A DNA stretch of 6,638 nucleotides from Thermoleophilia bacterium (GTDB lineage Bacteria; Actinomycetota; Thermoleophilia; Gaiellales; F1-60-MAGs149): assembly GCA_016462095.1 (NCBI GenBank), contig JAEMTW010000106.1:1-6638 (forward strand), written 5' to 3'. The notes below the pieces were generated by a model. It ran no database searches and had not been told where the DNA came from. It saw nothing but the letters and a program-made list of their open reading frames with translations. Position 1 is the stretch's first letter; every line of letters starts with the position of its first letter. The position numbers were made by a program, and so were the translations under genes. This document shows, in pieces, positions 1-6,638 of the stretch.

Positions 1-1
1 G

Positions 2-1348
2 GCGATTGTGCTCGGGTTGGAAGAGCCAATGTTTGGTGTCGGTACGTCGGCCGCGCAGGACCCGCTCGTCGAGGCTCCCGATCAGAACGACGTCGCGCGC
101 CATCTGGTTTACAGCGCCGTCACACGCCCGCGGCGGAGGCTCGTGTTGGTTCGTCGTGTGTCCGATGATGAAGGCAGCCCGTTGGCCGCCACGGCGATCT
201 GGGAAGACCTGATGATCGCTGTCGGCGAGCCGCCGCCGACCTATCGTCGGCGCTTCTCCGACGCCGTCTTGCCGCTGCTGGAGGCACCGACCGTGCGCGA
301 GCGCGCTCGCAGCATCGCGTATCTAGCGGCGACAGATCGACCCGAGGCCCTACGCCTGGCTGGCGTCGCGGGTGTCAGTGGCGCGATTCGCCGTGCTGTC
401 GCTGCGACGCGTAGTGGCACGCGCCTCGTCGATCCGCGCGTCGTCGACGTGTTGCGAGCGCGGGAGATGTTTGGCGTCACCGAAATCGACCGCTTTGGTG
501 ATTGCTCGCAGATTTGGTTTATCGAGCGCCGTCTGAGGCCAAACGTGATCGATCAGTCGATCGACAATCGCCTGCGGGTGGGCACGCTCGCACACACGGT
601 GCTCAGTCGCTTCTACAAGGAGGTGCCGGCGCTCTTGCAGACGACCGTGATCGGCCCCGACGACGCCGATCGCGCGATGGTCGAGATGGTGCGGATCGTC
701 GATCAGGAAATGGTCAAGCTCCAGCCGATCGTGGCGGGGGATCCACTCACGCTCAAACTGCTTGGCTGGGGTCTTCGCCGCGATCTTGCGCGGCTGATCC
801 AGCAGGCGGCACGCAATGCGGCACCGCTCGTGCCAACGGAGTTCGAGGTTGCTTTCGGTGGGCGCGGTGCGCAGCCTGGCCGTAAGGAGGGCCTCAACGT
901 CGGCCCCGCACACGTATCGGGCAAGATCGATCGGATCGATGCAGATCCCGCCTTTACTGCCCGTGCGTTGGTCGTCGACTACAAGACCAGCACGATCAGC
1001 ACAGGTGCTCAGATCATGCGTGACGGAAAGCTACAGATTCCGCTCTACCTGCTTGCATTGCGTGAGGTGCTTGGGCGAGAGCCAGTTGGTGGTCTGCTCG
1101 TTTCGATCCGCAAGGGTCACGTTCGAGGCATTGTCGACGTCGACGAGCTCGACGTCCTGCCAGCCAACATTTCCCGCGAAGACCGCCTCAGCCACGACGA
1201 CTTTGAGGCAGCACTCGAGGCTGCCCGTAGCGAAGCCGCGGCGCGCGTCTTGCGGATTCGCGATGGCGATGTGCGCCACGATCCGCAGACGCAGATGCTC
1301 TGTGAGCGGTTCTGCGACTACCGTGGCATCTGTCGGGTGGAGAAATGA
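2..1348 (+). CDS. Helicase-nuclease subunit, AddB/AdnA-like, with C-terminal PD-(D/E)XK Fe-S nuclease (5' end missing)
   Basis: The reading frame is open from the left edge to TGA at 1346-1348, so the true start and the motor domain with any Walker A lie outside the window. The first codons end a UvrD/RecB-type helicase domain: LVYSAVTRPRRRL (about 104-142) matches helicase motif VI. A RecB-type nuclease follows. Visible motifs are a Cys in GDCSQIWF (503), the His of GTLAHTVL (593), the Asp of GKIDRID (929), the VVDYKTS core with Asp 977 and Lys 983, a QIPLY motif (1034-1048), and terminal cysteines at 1301, 1313 and 1331. The four Cys resemble the AddB 4Fe-4S staple, but the terminal spacing is C-x3-C-x5-C. 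The product probably pairs with the downstream subunit to resect double-strand breaks. AddB and AdnA are both possible because the N-terminus is unseen. The nuclease call is firm; the exact family name is inference. Confidence 0.88.
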   Translation, partial: AIVLGLEEPMFGVGTSAAQDPLVEAPDQNDVARHLVYSAVTRPRRRLVLVRRVSDDEGSPLAATAIWEDLMIAVGEPPPTYRRRFSDAVLPLLEAPTVRERARSIAYLAATDRPEALRLAGVAGVSGAIRRAVAATRSGTRLVDPRVVDVLRAREMFGVTEIDRFGDCSQIWFIERRLRPNVIDQSIDNRLRVGTLAHTVLSRFYKEVPALLQTTVIGPDDADRAMVEMVRIVDQEMVKLQPIVAGDPLTLKLLGWGLRRDLARLIQQAARNAAPLVPTEFEVAFGGRGAQPGRKEGLNVGPAHVSGKIDRIDADPAFTARALVVDYKTSTISTGAQIMRDGKLQIPLYLLALREVLGREPVGGLLVSIRKGHVRGIVDVDELDVLPANISREDRLSHDDFEAALEAARSEAAARVLRIRDGDVRHDPQTQMLCERFCDYRGICRVEK

Positions 1349-4300
1349 CGCTGCGCCTGCCACGACCCGATTTGTCGCCGGCGCAGCTCGCTGCCGTCGA
1401 GGCGCCCGGCGGGGTCTTCGTCGATGCGGGAGCCGGCTCGGGCAAGACCACGGTGCTGGTCGAGCGCTATGTGCGATCCGTGACGGAGCGCAACCACTTG
1501 CCTGCGCAGGTGCTGGCGGTCACCTTTACGACGCGGGCGGCGGGCGAGATGCGAGAGCGCATTCGAGGGCGCCTGCGCTTTGAGGGGCGTGACGATCTGA
1601 TTCCACTCGTCGAAAGTGGTTGGATCGGGACGATCCATGCCACGTGTCGACGGATTCTGGCGGAGTTTTCTGAGCAGGCCGGTTTGGCGAGCGGTCTCCG
1701 TGTCGCCGATCAGGTCGAGACCGTGCTGCTCCGCGATGCGGCCTTCGAGCGCGCGCTGGCGTCGATGCTGCACGAGTTGGGTGATCCCGGACTGCAACTG
1801 GTCGCGTTGTACGGTCGCGACCGGCTCCGCGAGATTGCCGGCGAGTTGCTCAACGGTGCACGCACGCGTGGCCGACCCGTCGTCGCACCGAGTGGCACGT
1901 CAACGATCCACGAGCTCGAGGCAGCGATCGCCGAGCTTGTTCCGGCTGCCATCGTGGTCTCGGCTGCTGGCACCGATTCCGACCAGGCTGTCAAGCGTCG
2001 GCAGGCGGCGCTTGATCTGCTCGACTTGCTCGAACGAAATCCAGAGCCGATCGAATTGGCAGATCTCAAGCTCTATACGCTCGGCGATGCGGCCTATAAG
2101 GCGCTGATTGCAGAGGTCGAGCTGCAGGCTCGTGACGTACTGGTCGGTGAGTTTCAGGCACCGCTGCAGGTATTGCTCGATGGCTATTCAGCGGCCTATG
2201 CGGCGGCGAAGACTGAGGTCGGTGCGGTCGATAACGATGACTTGCAGCTTCGCGTTCGGCAGCTACTTGAGACGCATGCAGATGTGCGAGCCACGCTCCA
2301 GGAACGCTTTCGCGAGGTAATGGTCGACGAGTTTCAGGATACCGACAGTTTGCAGAACGCCATCATCCGCCTCGTGCGAGCGCCCGGCACGCCGCTCTTG
2401 GCAGTCGGCGATGAGCAGCAGGCGATCTATGGGTTTCGTGGCGCCGAGGTCGAGGTGTTTCGGGGCGAGCGCGAGACGGCTGTGGCGGATCAGACGATCG
2501 AAGTGGTGTCGCTGCACGAGAATCGCCGTTCGACGCCGCCCGTGATCGCCGCCATCAATGCGATCTTCTCGCGCGAAGATCGCTTTACGCATCGTCCGCT
2601 GACTCCGTTTCGCTCGTATGAGAGCGCAGGTCAGGGGCTGCCGGTTGAGTTGCTGATTGGCGTCGGTGACGATCTCGATAGCGGGCGTGAGGTCGAGGCG
2701 ACGCTGGTGGCTCGGCGGCTGCGCGATCTGGTCGACCGTGGTGTCTGCCAAGAGGCCGACATTGCAGTCGTCTTTCGTGCGGGTACGCGGGCTGCGATCT
2801 ACGAGTCTGCGCTGCGCGCCGAGGGGCTCTCCACGGTCTCGTCGACGGGTCGCGGCTTTCTGCAGCGCCAGCCGGTTGGCGACGTGCTCGCGCTGTTGCG
2901 GGTGTTGTGGAATCGCTACGACGATCTTGCGCTGCTGGCGTGTCTCGCCTCGCCGTTTGCTGGTGTCTCTAACGATGGCCTTGCTCTGATGCGTGAGGCC
3001 GTGGAGTGGGAGTTCGCCGATGCGCTCGACAATCTCGGATCGATTGGTCTCAAGGACGATGATCTCGCGCGTGCCGTCACGCTCCGCGATGCGATTGCGC
3101 GGCTACGGAGTGAGGTCGGGCGGTTAGGGCTCGGCGATCTGGTCGCGGCGATTATTGCTGAGACTCGCTACGACCTCGCGATGCTCGCCATGGAGGATGG
3201 GGCCGAGCGGATGGCCAATCTGGAGAAGTTGCGGCGGGTGGCGCACGCCTTTGACGATGCGCAAGGCAGCGACATTCCAGGCTTCGTGCGGGCGATTGAG
3301 TCGGGACGGCTCGATGGCGAGCTGAAGACCGAGGGAGTGATCGCATCCGAGGGGGCCGCCGCGATTCGGCTCCTCAGCGTCCATCAGGCAAAAGGCCTGG
3401 AGTTTCCGGTCGTCGTCTTCGCAGACACCGCATCGAAGACTCCCGCGCAGAAGCGGCTGGCGATCGTACCGTCGGAGGGTGTGCCGGCCGCCAAGGTGCC
3501 GGCTTCGACGAACGAGATGTGCTCGACCCGAGCGTTGAGTACGGCTTTTGTGGCGGTTGCAGACGCCGGTGAGCGCGAGTCGCATCGGATCGCCTACGTG
3601 GCCTGCACGCGAGCGCGAGACCACCTGATTATCTCTGGTGCGCGTGGGCCCAAGTTGTCGATTGGCACGACGTTGGAGTGGTTGCTGGGATTGATCGATG
3701 ATGACGCCGCGCTTGGCGAACGGGTGCTCGAGCTCGATGCGGCCCACGTCGGCATTCTGGTCAGCGACGTGTCGGTGGCTCCCGCGTTGCCACCGGCAAT
3801 TCGCGATGACACGGTCGAGTACGTGCTCGACGATGGTGGCCCACAGTTGGCCTTCGATGTAGATGCCGTGGGCACGATGAATGGCGAGACAGGCAGCGAG
3901 TTGCCGCCGCTTCGACCTCTGGGACAGGCCGATGAGTGGGTCGTGCCGTCGCTCTCCTACTCGTCGCTCGATCTCTTCGAGCGCTGTGGCTATCGCTTCC
4001 ATACCCAGCGGATGCTCGGCTTGCCGAGCGCACAGGCTGGTGGCGCTGCGCCCGTCGGCAAGGCCGTTCATGAGGCGATCGAATTGGGGGCGAACAGCGA
4101 TGCGGGCGCTCTGCTGCTCGAAATCGAGCCAGCTGCCACGGCTGCCGAGCAAACCGAGGCTCGAGCAGCATTGGAGCGATGGAACACGTCGCCACTGCAG
4201 GCCCGCTTCGCGGCGCTCGCGGATGTTCGGCACGAGCAACCGTTCTTGCTGCTGCTTGGCGGCGCGACTGTTACGGGCGCCTTCGATCTAAGTGCGCGCG

Positions 4301-4665
4301 ACGGCGACTGCTTGGTGATCGGAGATATCAAGGTCGGCGGATTGAAGGGCCAGACGCCGGACGAACGCCGCGACCATGGCTACACAATTCAAGAAGAGCT
4401 CTATGCGCTGGCGGGGCTCGAAGCGGGCCACGCCTCGGTCGAGGTTGCCTACCAGTGGATTGGTGACGATCTGGCGGCCTCACAGCTGGCCACGCGCGTC
4501 TTTGAGGCTTCGCAGCGAGAGCAGTTGCGCGCAGGGCTCGAAGCCCGTGTGCAGGCGGCTCTGACGGGCCCCTGGCGCCCAACGCCATCGAAACTGATGT
4601 GCGAAAGCTGTCCGGCATTGGGTCTGCTCTGCGCCGGCACCGACCTGCCCAGCGCGCATGGCTAG
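1345..4665 (+). CDS. UvrD/RecB-family ATP-dependent helicase-nuclease, AddA/AdnB-like subunit
   Basis: This 1106-residue protein is complete. ATG overlaps the previous stop as ATGA, which indicates translational coupling. Superfamily 1A helicase motifs appear in order: Q motif near Gln14, Walker A AGAGSGKT (28-35), motif Ia around VTFTTRAA, motif II DEFQDTD (328-334), motif III GDEQQAIYGFRG (355-366), motif IV ENRRS (392-396), motif V SVHQAKGLEFP (678-688) and motif VI YVACTRARDHL (751-761). The C-terminal part (about 868-1100) is a PD-(D/E)XK nuclease with His909, Asp981, Asp994-Ile-Lys996 and QEELY (1016-1020). Cys881 plus Cys1086, Cys1089 and Cys1096 (C-x2-C-x6-C) look like an Fe-S staple. 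The motor appears intact, so this should be an active ATP-driven translocase processing double-strand ends with its upstream partner. Motif wording leans to AddA/RecB, but classical AddA lacks the Fe-S cysteines and AdnB remains possible, so no symbol is given. Confidence 0.95.
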   Translation: MTLRLPRPDLSPAQLAAVEAPGGVFVDAGAGSGKTTVLVERYVRSVTERNHLPAQVLAVTFTTRAAGEMRERIRGRLRFEGRDDLIPLVESGWIGTIHATCRRILAEFSEQAGLASGLRVADQVETVLLRDAAFERALASMLHELGDPGLQLVALYGRDRLREIAGELLNGARTRGRPVVAPSGTSTIHELEAAIAELVPAAIVVSAAGTDSDQAVKRRQAALDLLDLLERNPEPIELADLKLYTLGDAAYKALIAEVELQARDVLVGEFQAPLQVLLDGYSAAYAAAKTEVGAVDNDDLQLRVRQLLETHADVRATLQERFREVMVDEFQDTDSLQNAIIRLVRAPGTPLLAVGDEQQAIYGFRGAEVEVFRGERETAVADQTIEVVSLHENRRSTPPVIAAINAIFSREDRFTHRPLTPFRSYESAGQGLPVELLIGVGDDLDSGREVEATLVARRLRDLVDRGVCQEADIAVVFRAGTRAAIYESALRAEGLSTVSSTGRGFLQRQPVGDVLALLRVLWNRYDDLALLACLASPFAGVSNDGLALMREAVEWEFADALDNLGSIGLKDDDLARAVTLRDAIARLRSEVGRLGLGDLVAAIIAETRYDLAMLAMEDGAERMANLEKLRRVAHAFDDAQGSDIPGFVRAIESGRLDGELKTEGVIASEGAAAIRLLSVHQAKGLEFPVVVFADTASKTPAQKRLAIVPSEGVPAAKVPASTNEMCSTRALSTAFVAVADAGERESHRIAYVACTRARDHLIISGARGPKLSIGTTLEWLLGLIDDDAALGERVLELDAAHVGILVSDVSVAPALPPAIRDDTVEYVLDDGGPQLAFDVDAVGTMNGETGSELPPLRPLGQADEWVVPSLSYSSLDLFERCGYRFHTQRMLGLPSAQAGGAAPVGKAVHEAIELGANSDAGALLLEIEPAATAAEQTEARAALERWNTSPLQARFAALADVRHEQPFLLLLGGATVTGAFDLSARDGDCLVIGDIKVGGLKGQTPDERRDHGYTIQEELYALAGLEAGHASVEVAYQWIGDDLAASQLATRVFEASQREQLRAGLEARVQAALTGPWRPTPSKLMCESCPALGLLCAGTDLPSAHG

Positions 4666-5353
4666 AGTCACGCGCACCAGCGAGCCATCCGCACGGGCGC
4701 GGGCGATCGTGCGGCGCCTGCGGGTCGAGTATCCCGACGCCAAGTGTTCGCTGACGTTCCGGACACCGTGGGAATTGCTCGTCGCGACGATCCTCTCGGC
4801 GCAGTGCACGGACGATCGCGTCAATCTCGTCACGCCGCCACTGTTCGAGCGTTTTCCGACGCCCGAGGCCTTCGCGGGTGCCGACCAGAGCGATGTGGAA
4901 GACGCGATCCACTCGACAGGCTTCTTCCGTAACAAGGCCAAGTCGTTGATTGGCGCGGCGCGCTGCATCTTGCATGAGCACGGGGGCGAGGTCCCGCGCA
5001 CCATGCGCGAGCTCAAAGCGGTGCCCGGTGCGGGTCGCAAGACCGCCAACGTCGTGCTCGGCAATGCCTACGGCTTGGCTGAGGGCATTGCGGTCGACAC
5101 GCACGCCTCGCGCCTCTCGCTGCGACTCGGGTTGACCGACACGGTCGAGCCCGTCAAAGCAGAGCGCGAACTAATGCAGATCGTGCCGCGCCAAGAGTGG
5201 ACCGACTGGACGCACCTGTTGATTGCCCACGGACGAGCGGTCTGCACCTCGCGCAAGGCGTACTGTGATCGCTGCGTCTTGTTCGATCTCTGTCCAACCG
5301 GCTTGCAAGAGCGGCGGCAATCCGCGCGTCCCTCGCGCGCCCGCACCACCTAA
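4658..5353 (+). CDS. nth: Endonuclease III (DNA glycosylase/AP lyase)
   Basis: This 231-residue protein belongs to the HhH-GPD glycosylase family. It removes oxidised pyrimidines and nicks the resulting abasic site in base-excision repair. LLVATILSAQCTDDRVN (about 40-60) matches the family's N-terminal signature. The helix-hairpin-helix VPGAGRKTANVV carries the catalytic lysine at Lys128, and VDTH carries the catalytic aspartate at Asp147, equivalent to Lys120 and Asp138 of E. coli Nth. Cys196, 203, 206 and 212 give the C-x6-C-x2-C-x5-C 4Fe-4S loop. It is slightly longer than the 211-residue E. coli enzyme, with an Arg-rich start and a basic, Ser/Arg-rich tail after the cluster. ATG at 4658 lies inside the end of the helicase gene (ATGGCTAG) and has no clear Shine-Dalgarno sequence, so translation is probably coupled. 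MutY is unlikely: there is no C-terminal Nudix-like domain and the catalytic lysine is present. Confidence 0.97.
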   Translation: MARVTRTSEPSARARAIVRRLRVEYPDAKCSLTFRTPWELLVATILSAQCTDDRVNLVTPPLFERFPTPEAFAGADQSDVEDAIHSTGFFRNKAKSLIGAARCILHEHGGEVPRTMRELKAVPGAGRKTANVVLGNAYGLAEGIAVDTHASRLSLRLGLTDTVEPVKAERELMQIVPRQEWTDWTHLLIAHGRAVCTSRKAYCDRCVLFDLCPTGLQERRQSARPSRARTT

Positions 5354-5373
5354 AGCCGTGGCAGAGTCGAGGT

Positions 5374-5712
5374 ATGGATCGCCTCGACATCGAGCTCTAC
5401 GCCGAACGCCTCGCCCGCCACGTCGAACGTGCCGCCGACGAACTCGCGGATGCGCGCCTGCGCGAGGCCTGGTGGGAGCTCGAGTCGGCTGCCCGCCCGT
5501 CGCTCTCGGCGCGCGATGTTGAGCGCCTCGAGACGCTGGGTCTCTTGCTGACACCGCCCGTGGCGAGCACGATCATGCGCAGCGTTGGCGAGCGGGTCGC
5601 AGACCTCGCTGCGATCCATCGATTGCAGGCGATCGTCGAGCGGCAGCGCGCCGAGGCGCGTCAGGTTCAGACGGGTGTGACGACGACAAGCAGTCCGCCG
5701 TCGTCGTCATAG
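5374..5712 (+). CDS. Small helical protein of unknown function
   Basis: I do not recognise this 112-residue protein. Codon third positions are strongly G/C biased like its neighbours, and it starts only 20 bases after nth, so it is probably the last gene of the repair operon. The sequence is rich in Arg, Glu, Ala and Leu. It has no signal peptide, membrane segment or cysteine. Residues 1-45 look helical with a Trp-Trp pair (WWELE). A Pro-Pro break follows near LLLTPPVAS, then a long charged helix (about 65-98) that could form a short coiled coil. The last 15 or so residues (Thr/Ser/Pro-rich) overlap the convergent gene and may be unstructured. GAGG sits almost against the ATG, too close for an ideal ribosome site, so the start is likely but not certain. 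Function is unknown. Confidence 0.7.
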   Translation: MDRLDIELYAERLARHVERAADELADARLREAWWELESAARPSLSARDVERLETLGLLLTPPVASTIMRSVGERVADLAAIHRLQAIVERQRAEARQVQTGVTTTSSPPSSS

Positions 5713-6110
5713 GCTGGGAACAGGTCGCAGATCACCTGTTTTTCGATGCCAGCTCCATGGTGCAGCGTGGCGTGCTTGTCGAGCTGTCGCACACCCCATT
5801 CGAGAGTGGTACCAACGGGATCCTCGTCTTCGGCGAACGTCAGAGCGAGCGCCGTGCGGACGTCTTGGCCAATCAGCGTCTGCTCGAGCCGGCCGGTGAC
5901 CTCGAAGAGTCCCTTGCCGGCCGCGATCACACGCGCCTCGTTGTCGCAGACGGCAAAGCCTGCGCCCGGGCGGGGGAAGTAGTCCTCAAGTAGTTGGAAG
6001 ACGAAGCCAAAGCCACACGCGTGGCAGCCGCGCGCCTGGTGCGACAGGCCTTCACGTCCGTCCTCGTCGAAGGAGCGGTTCTGGCAGTTGGGACAGATGA
6101 AGTACGGCAC
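5667..6110 (-). CDS. Zinc-ribbon and PAS-like domain protein
   Basis: This is a 147-residue protein. The frame is open to 6176, but I chose the GTG at 6108-6110: it gives the start MPYFICPNC directly before the first zinc ligand, leaves 13 bases after the trxB stop, and avoids an unrelated tail inside trxB. Cys6-x2-Cys9 and Cys29-x2-Cys32 form a zinc-ribbon knuckle pair. Residues about 46-145 resemble a PAS sensor fold: GAGFAVCDNEARVIAAG, then VTGRLEQTLIGQDV, a family-typical TG....LIG pattern, and a final strand pair around DLFPAYDDDGGLLVVV. Extra cysteines are at 55 and 128. There is no membrane segment or output domain, so it is probably cytosolic and acts through protein or nucleic-acid contact. 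Position behind trxB suggests cotranscription and perhaps a redox link, which is inference. The ligand and role are unknown. Confidence 0.85.
   Translation of the reverse strand: MPYFICPNCQNRSFDEDGREGLSHQARGCHACGFGFVFQLLEDYFPRPGAGFAVCDNEARVIAAGKGLFEVTGRLEQTLIGQDVRTALALTFAEDEDPVGTTLEWGVRQLDKHATLHHGAGIEKQVICDLFPAYDDDGGLLVVVTPV
5676..5711. repeat. Imperfect inverted repeat at the convergent gene junction
   Basis: Arms 5676-5687 and 5700-5711 pair over 12 positions with one G-T wobble; the inner nine, GACGACGAC against GTCGTCGTC, are perfect, around a 12-base loop. It lies inside the 46-base overlap of the two convergent genes, where a bidirectional terminator would be useful. However, no T-run follows on either strand, and the arms are simply the Asp-Asp-Asp and Val-Val-Val codons of the minus-strand protein. 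The repeat is seen directly; a termination role is only a possibility. Confidence 0.45.
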
Positions 6111-6123
6111 GGCGCTGGTCTGC

Positions 6124-6638
6124 CTAGGCCTGTTCGGCGAGCCAGCGCTCGGCGTCGAGTGCAGCCATGCAGCCATTACCGGCCGCCGTCACAGCCTGCC
6201 GATAGACGTGGTCGGCAACGTCGCCAGCGGCGAAGACTCCGGGTACGCGCGTGGCGGTCGAGCCAGGCTGCTGGACGAGGTAGCCGTTGCTATCCATGTC
6301 GAGCATCCCCTGGAACAGTCCGGTTGTCGGATCGTGCCCAATCGCAACGAAGAGTCCGGTGCACGGGAGCTCCTTCGTCGCCGTGCCATCGGTCTCGCGT
6401 AGCAGCAGGCCGCTAACGGCATCTTCGCCGAGCACTTCTTCGACGACGTAGCCGAGCTCCCAGGCGATCTTCTCGTTGGCGCGGGCGCGCTCCTGCATCA
6501 CCTTGGAGGCGCGGAGTTGATCGCGGCGATGCACGATCGTCACCTTCGAGGCGAACTTCGTCAGGAAGGTTGCCTCCTCCATCGCCGAGTCGCCACCACC
6601 GACGATCACGACCTCTTGCTCGCGAAAGAACGCACCAT
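6124..6638 (-). CDS. trxB: Thioredoxin reductase, C-terminal half (5' end missing at right edge)
   Basis: This flavoenzyme passes electrons from NADPH through FAD and a CxxC disulfide to thioredoxin in the cytosol. About 170 residues are visible, roughly half the usual 310-320. The frame opens at the right edge with GAFFREQEVVIVGGGDSAMEE: the GGGDSA loop starts the NADPH-binding domain, and HRRDQLRASKVM is the 2'-phosphate-binding stretch. Near the end, VPGVFAAGDVAD is the FAD-binding motif, followed by the usual AVTAAGNGCMAALDAERWL helix. The first visible Gly aligns with the residue just after the CATCD active site of E. coli TrxB, so the redox cysteines should sit immediately beyond the edge; the two leftover bases there fit an Asp codon. 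It ends with TAG at 6124-6126, 13 bases before the zinc-ribbon/PAS gene. A ferredoxin-NADP reductase of the same fold is less likely given HRRDxxRA and the alignment. Confidence 0.95.
   Translation of the reverse strand, partial: GAFFREQEVVIVGGGDSAMEEATFLTKFASKVTIVHRRDQLRASKVMQERARANEKIAWELGYVVEEVLGEDAVSGLLLRETDGTATKELPCTGLFVAIGHDPTTGLFQGMLDMDSNGYLVQQPGSTATRVPGVFAAGDVADHVYRQAVTAAGNGCMAALDAERWLAEQA

Noticed and set aside
350..913. Minus-strand open frame (187 codons) within the first nuclease gene
   Set aside because: The plus strand encodes conserved nuclease motifs here; the antisense translation shows no domain.
3124..4239. Long minus-strand open frame (371 codons) inside the large helicase gene
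   Set aside because: It is antisense to a protein with a complete set of helicase and nuclease motifs, its translation resembles no family, and long antisense frames are common in GC-rich genes.
4328..5104. Minus-strand open frame (258 codons) spanning the end of the helicase gene and nth
   Set aside because: It covers two well-supported plus-strand genes, and its Arg/Ala-rich translation has no recognisable motif.
5757..5993. Short plus-strand open frames opposite the PAS gene
   Set aside because: They are shadows of the minus-strand gene, which has clear zinc-ligand and PAS signatures.
6111..6176. Longer N-terminus for the zinc-ribbon/PAS protein starting at 6176
   Set aside because: It would overlap the trxB end by 53 bases and add a Ser/Pro-rich stretch unrelated to the domain; the GTG at 6110 starts right at the zinc ribbon.
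1..6638. Mobile elements, CRISPR arrays, tRNA or rRNA genes, phage or defence islands
   Set aside because: I saw no spaced direct repeats, terminal inverted repeats, transposase or integrase motifs, or cloverleaf. The helicase-nuclease pair fits housekeeping repair better than a defence system, given its coupling to nth.

Overview
This is a GC-rich, densely coding window with strong G/C preference at third codon positions and almost no intergenic DNA. It contains ordinary chromosomal housekeeping genes for DNA repair and thiol redox. No mobile element, CRISPR array or RNA gene is visible. The protein styles fit a high-GC actinobacterium: paired UvrD-type helicase-nucleases, a Cys-rich Nth, and a zinc-ribbon/PAS protein next to trxB. 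My best guess is the Thermoleophilia/Solirubrobacterales side of the phylum. That placement is inference from protein style, not proof.

Left to centre (2-5353, + strand) is a tightly coupled DNA-repair operon. The first gene is the 3' part of an AddB/AdnA-like helicase-nuclease subunit, whose beginning lies off the left edge. It overlaps (ATGA) a complete 1106-residue AddA/AdnB-like subunit with a full set of UvrD/RecB helicase motifs and a C-terminal PD-(D/E)XK nuclease. That gene in turn overlaps (ATGGCTAG) nth, endonuclease III. All three proteins carry a four-cysteine signature expected to hold an iron-sulfur cluster. The first two probably form a heterodimer that unwinds and trims double-strand-break ends for recombination; Nth starts base-excision repair of oxidised pyrimidines.

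Centre-right (5374-5712, + strand) is a small, mostly helical protein of unknown function, 20 bases after nth. Its end overlaps a convergent gene by 46 bases, at an imperfect inverted repeat.

Right end (5667-6638, - strand) holds trxB (thioredoxin reductase, cut by the right edge just after its redox-active site), followed 13 bases later by a 147-residue protein with an N-terminal zinc ribbon and a PAS-like domain. They probably form one transcription unit running toward the repair operon.

I see no convincing undescribed large system here. The points most worth a second look are the two-Fe-S-nuclease architecture with altered cysteine spacing, the zinc-ribbon/PAS partner of trxB, and the unknown small gene at the convergent junction.
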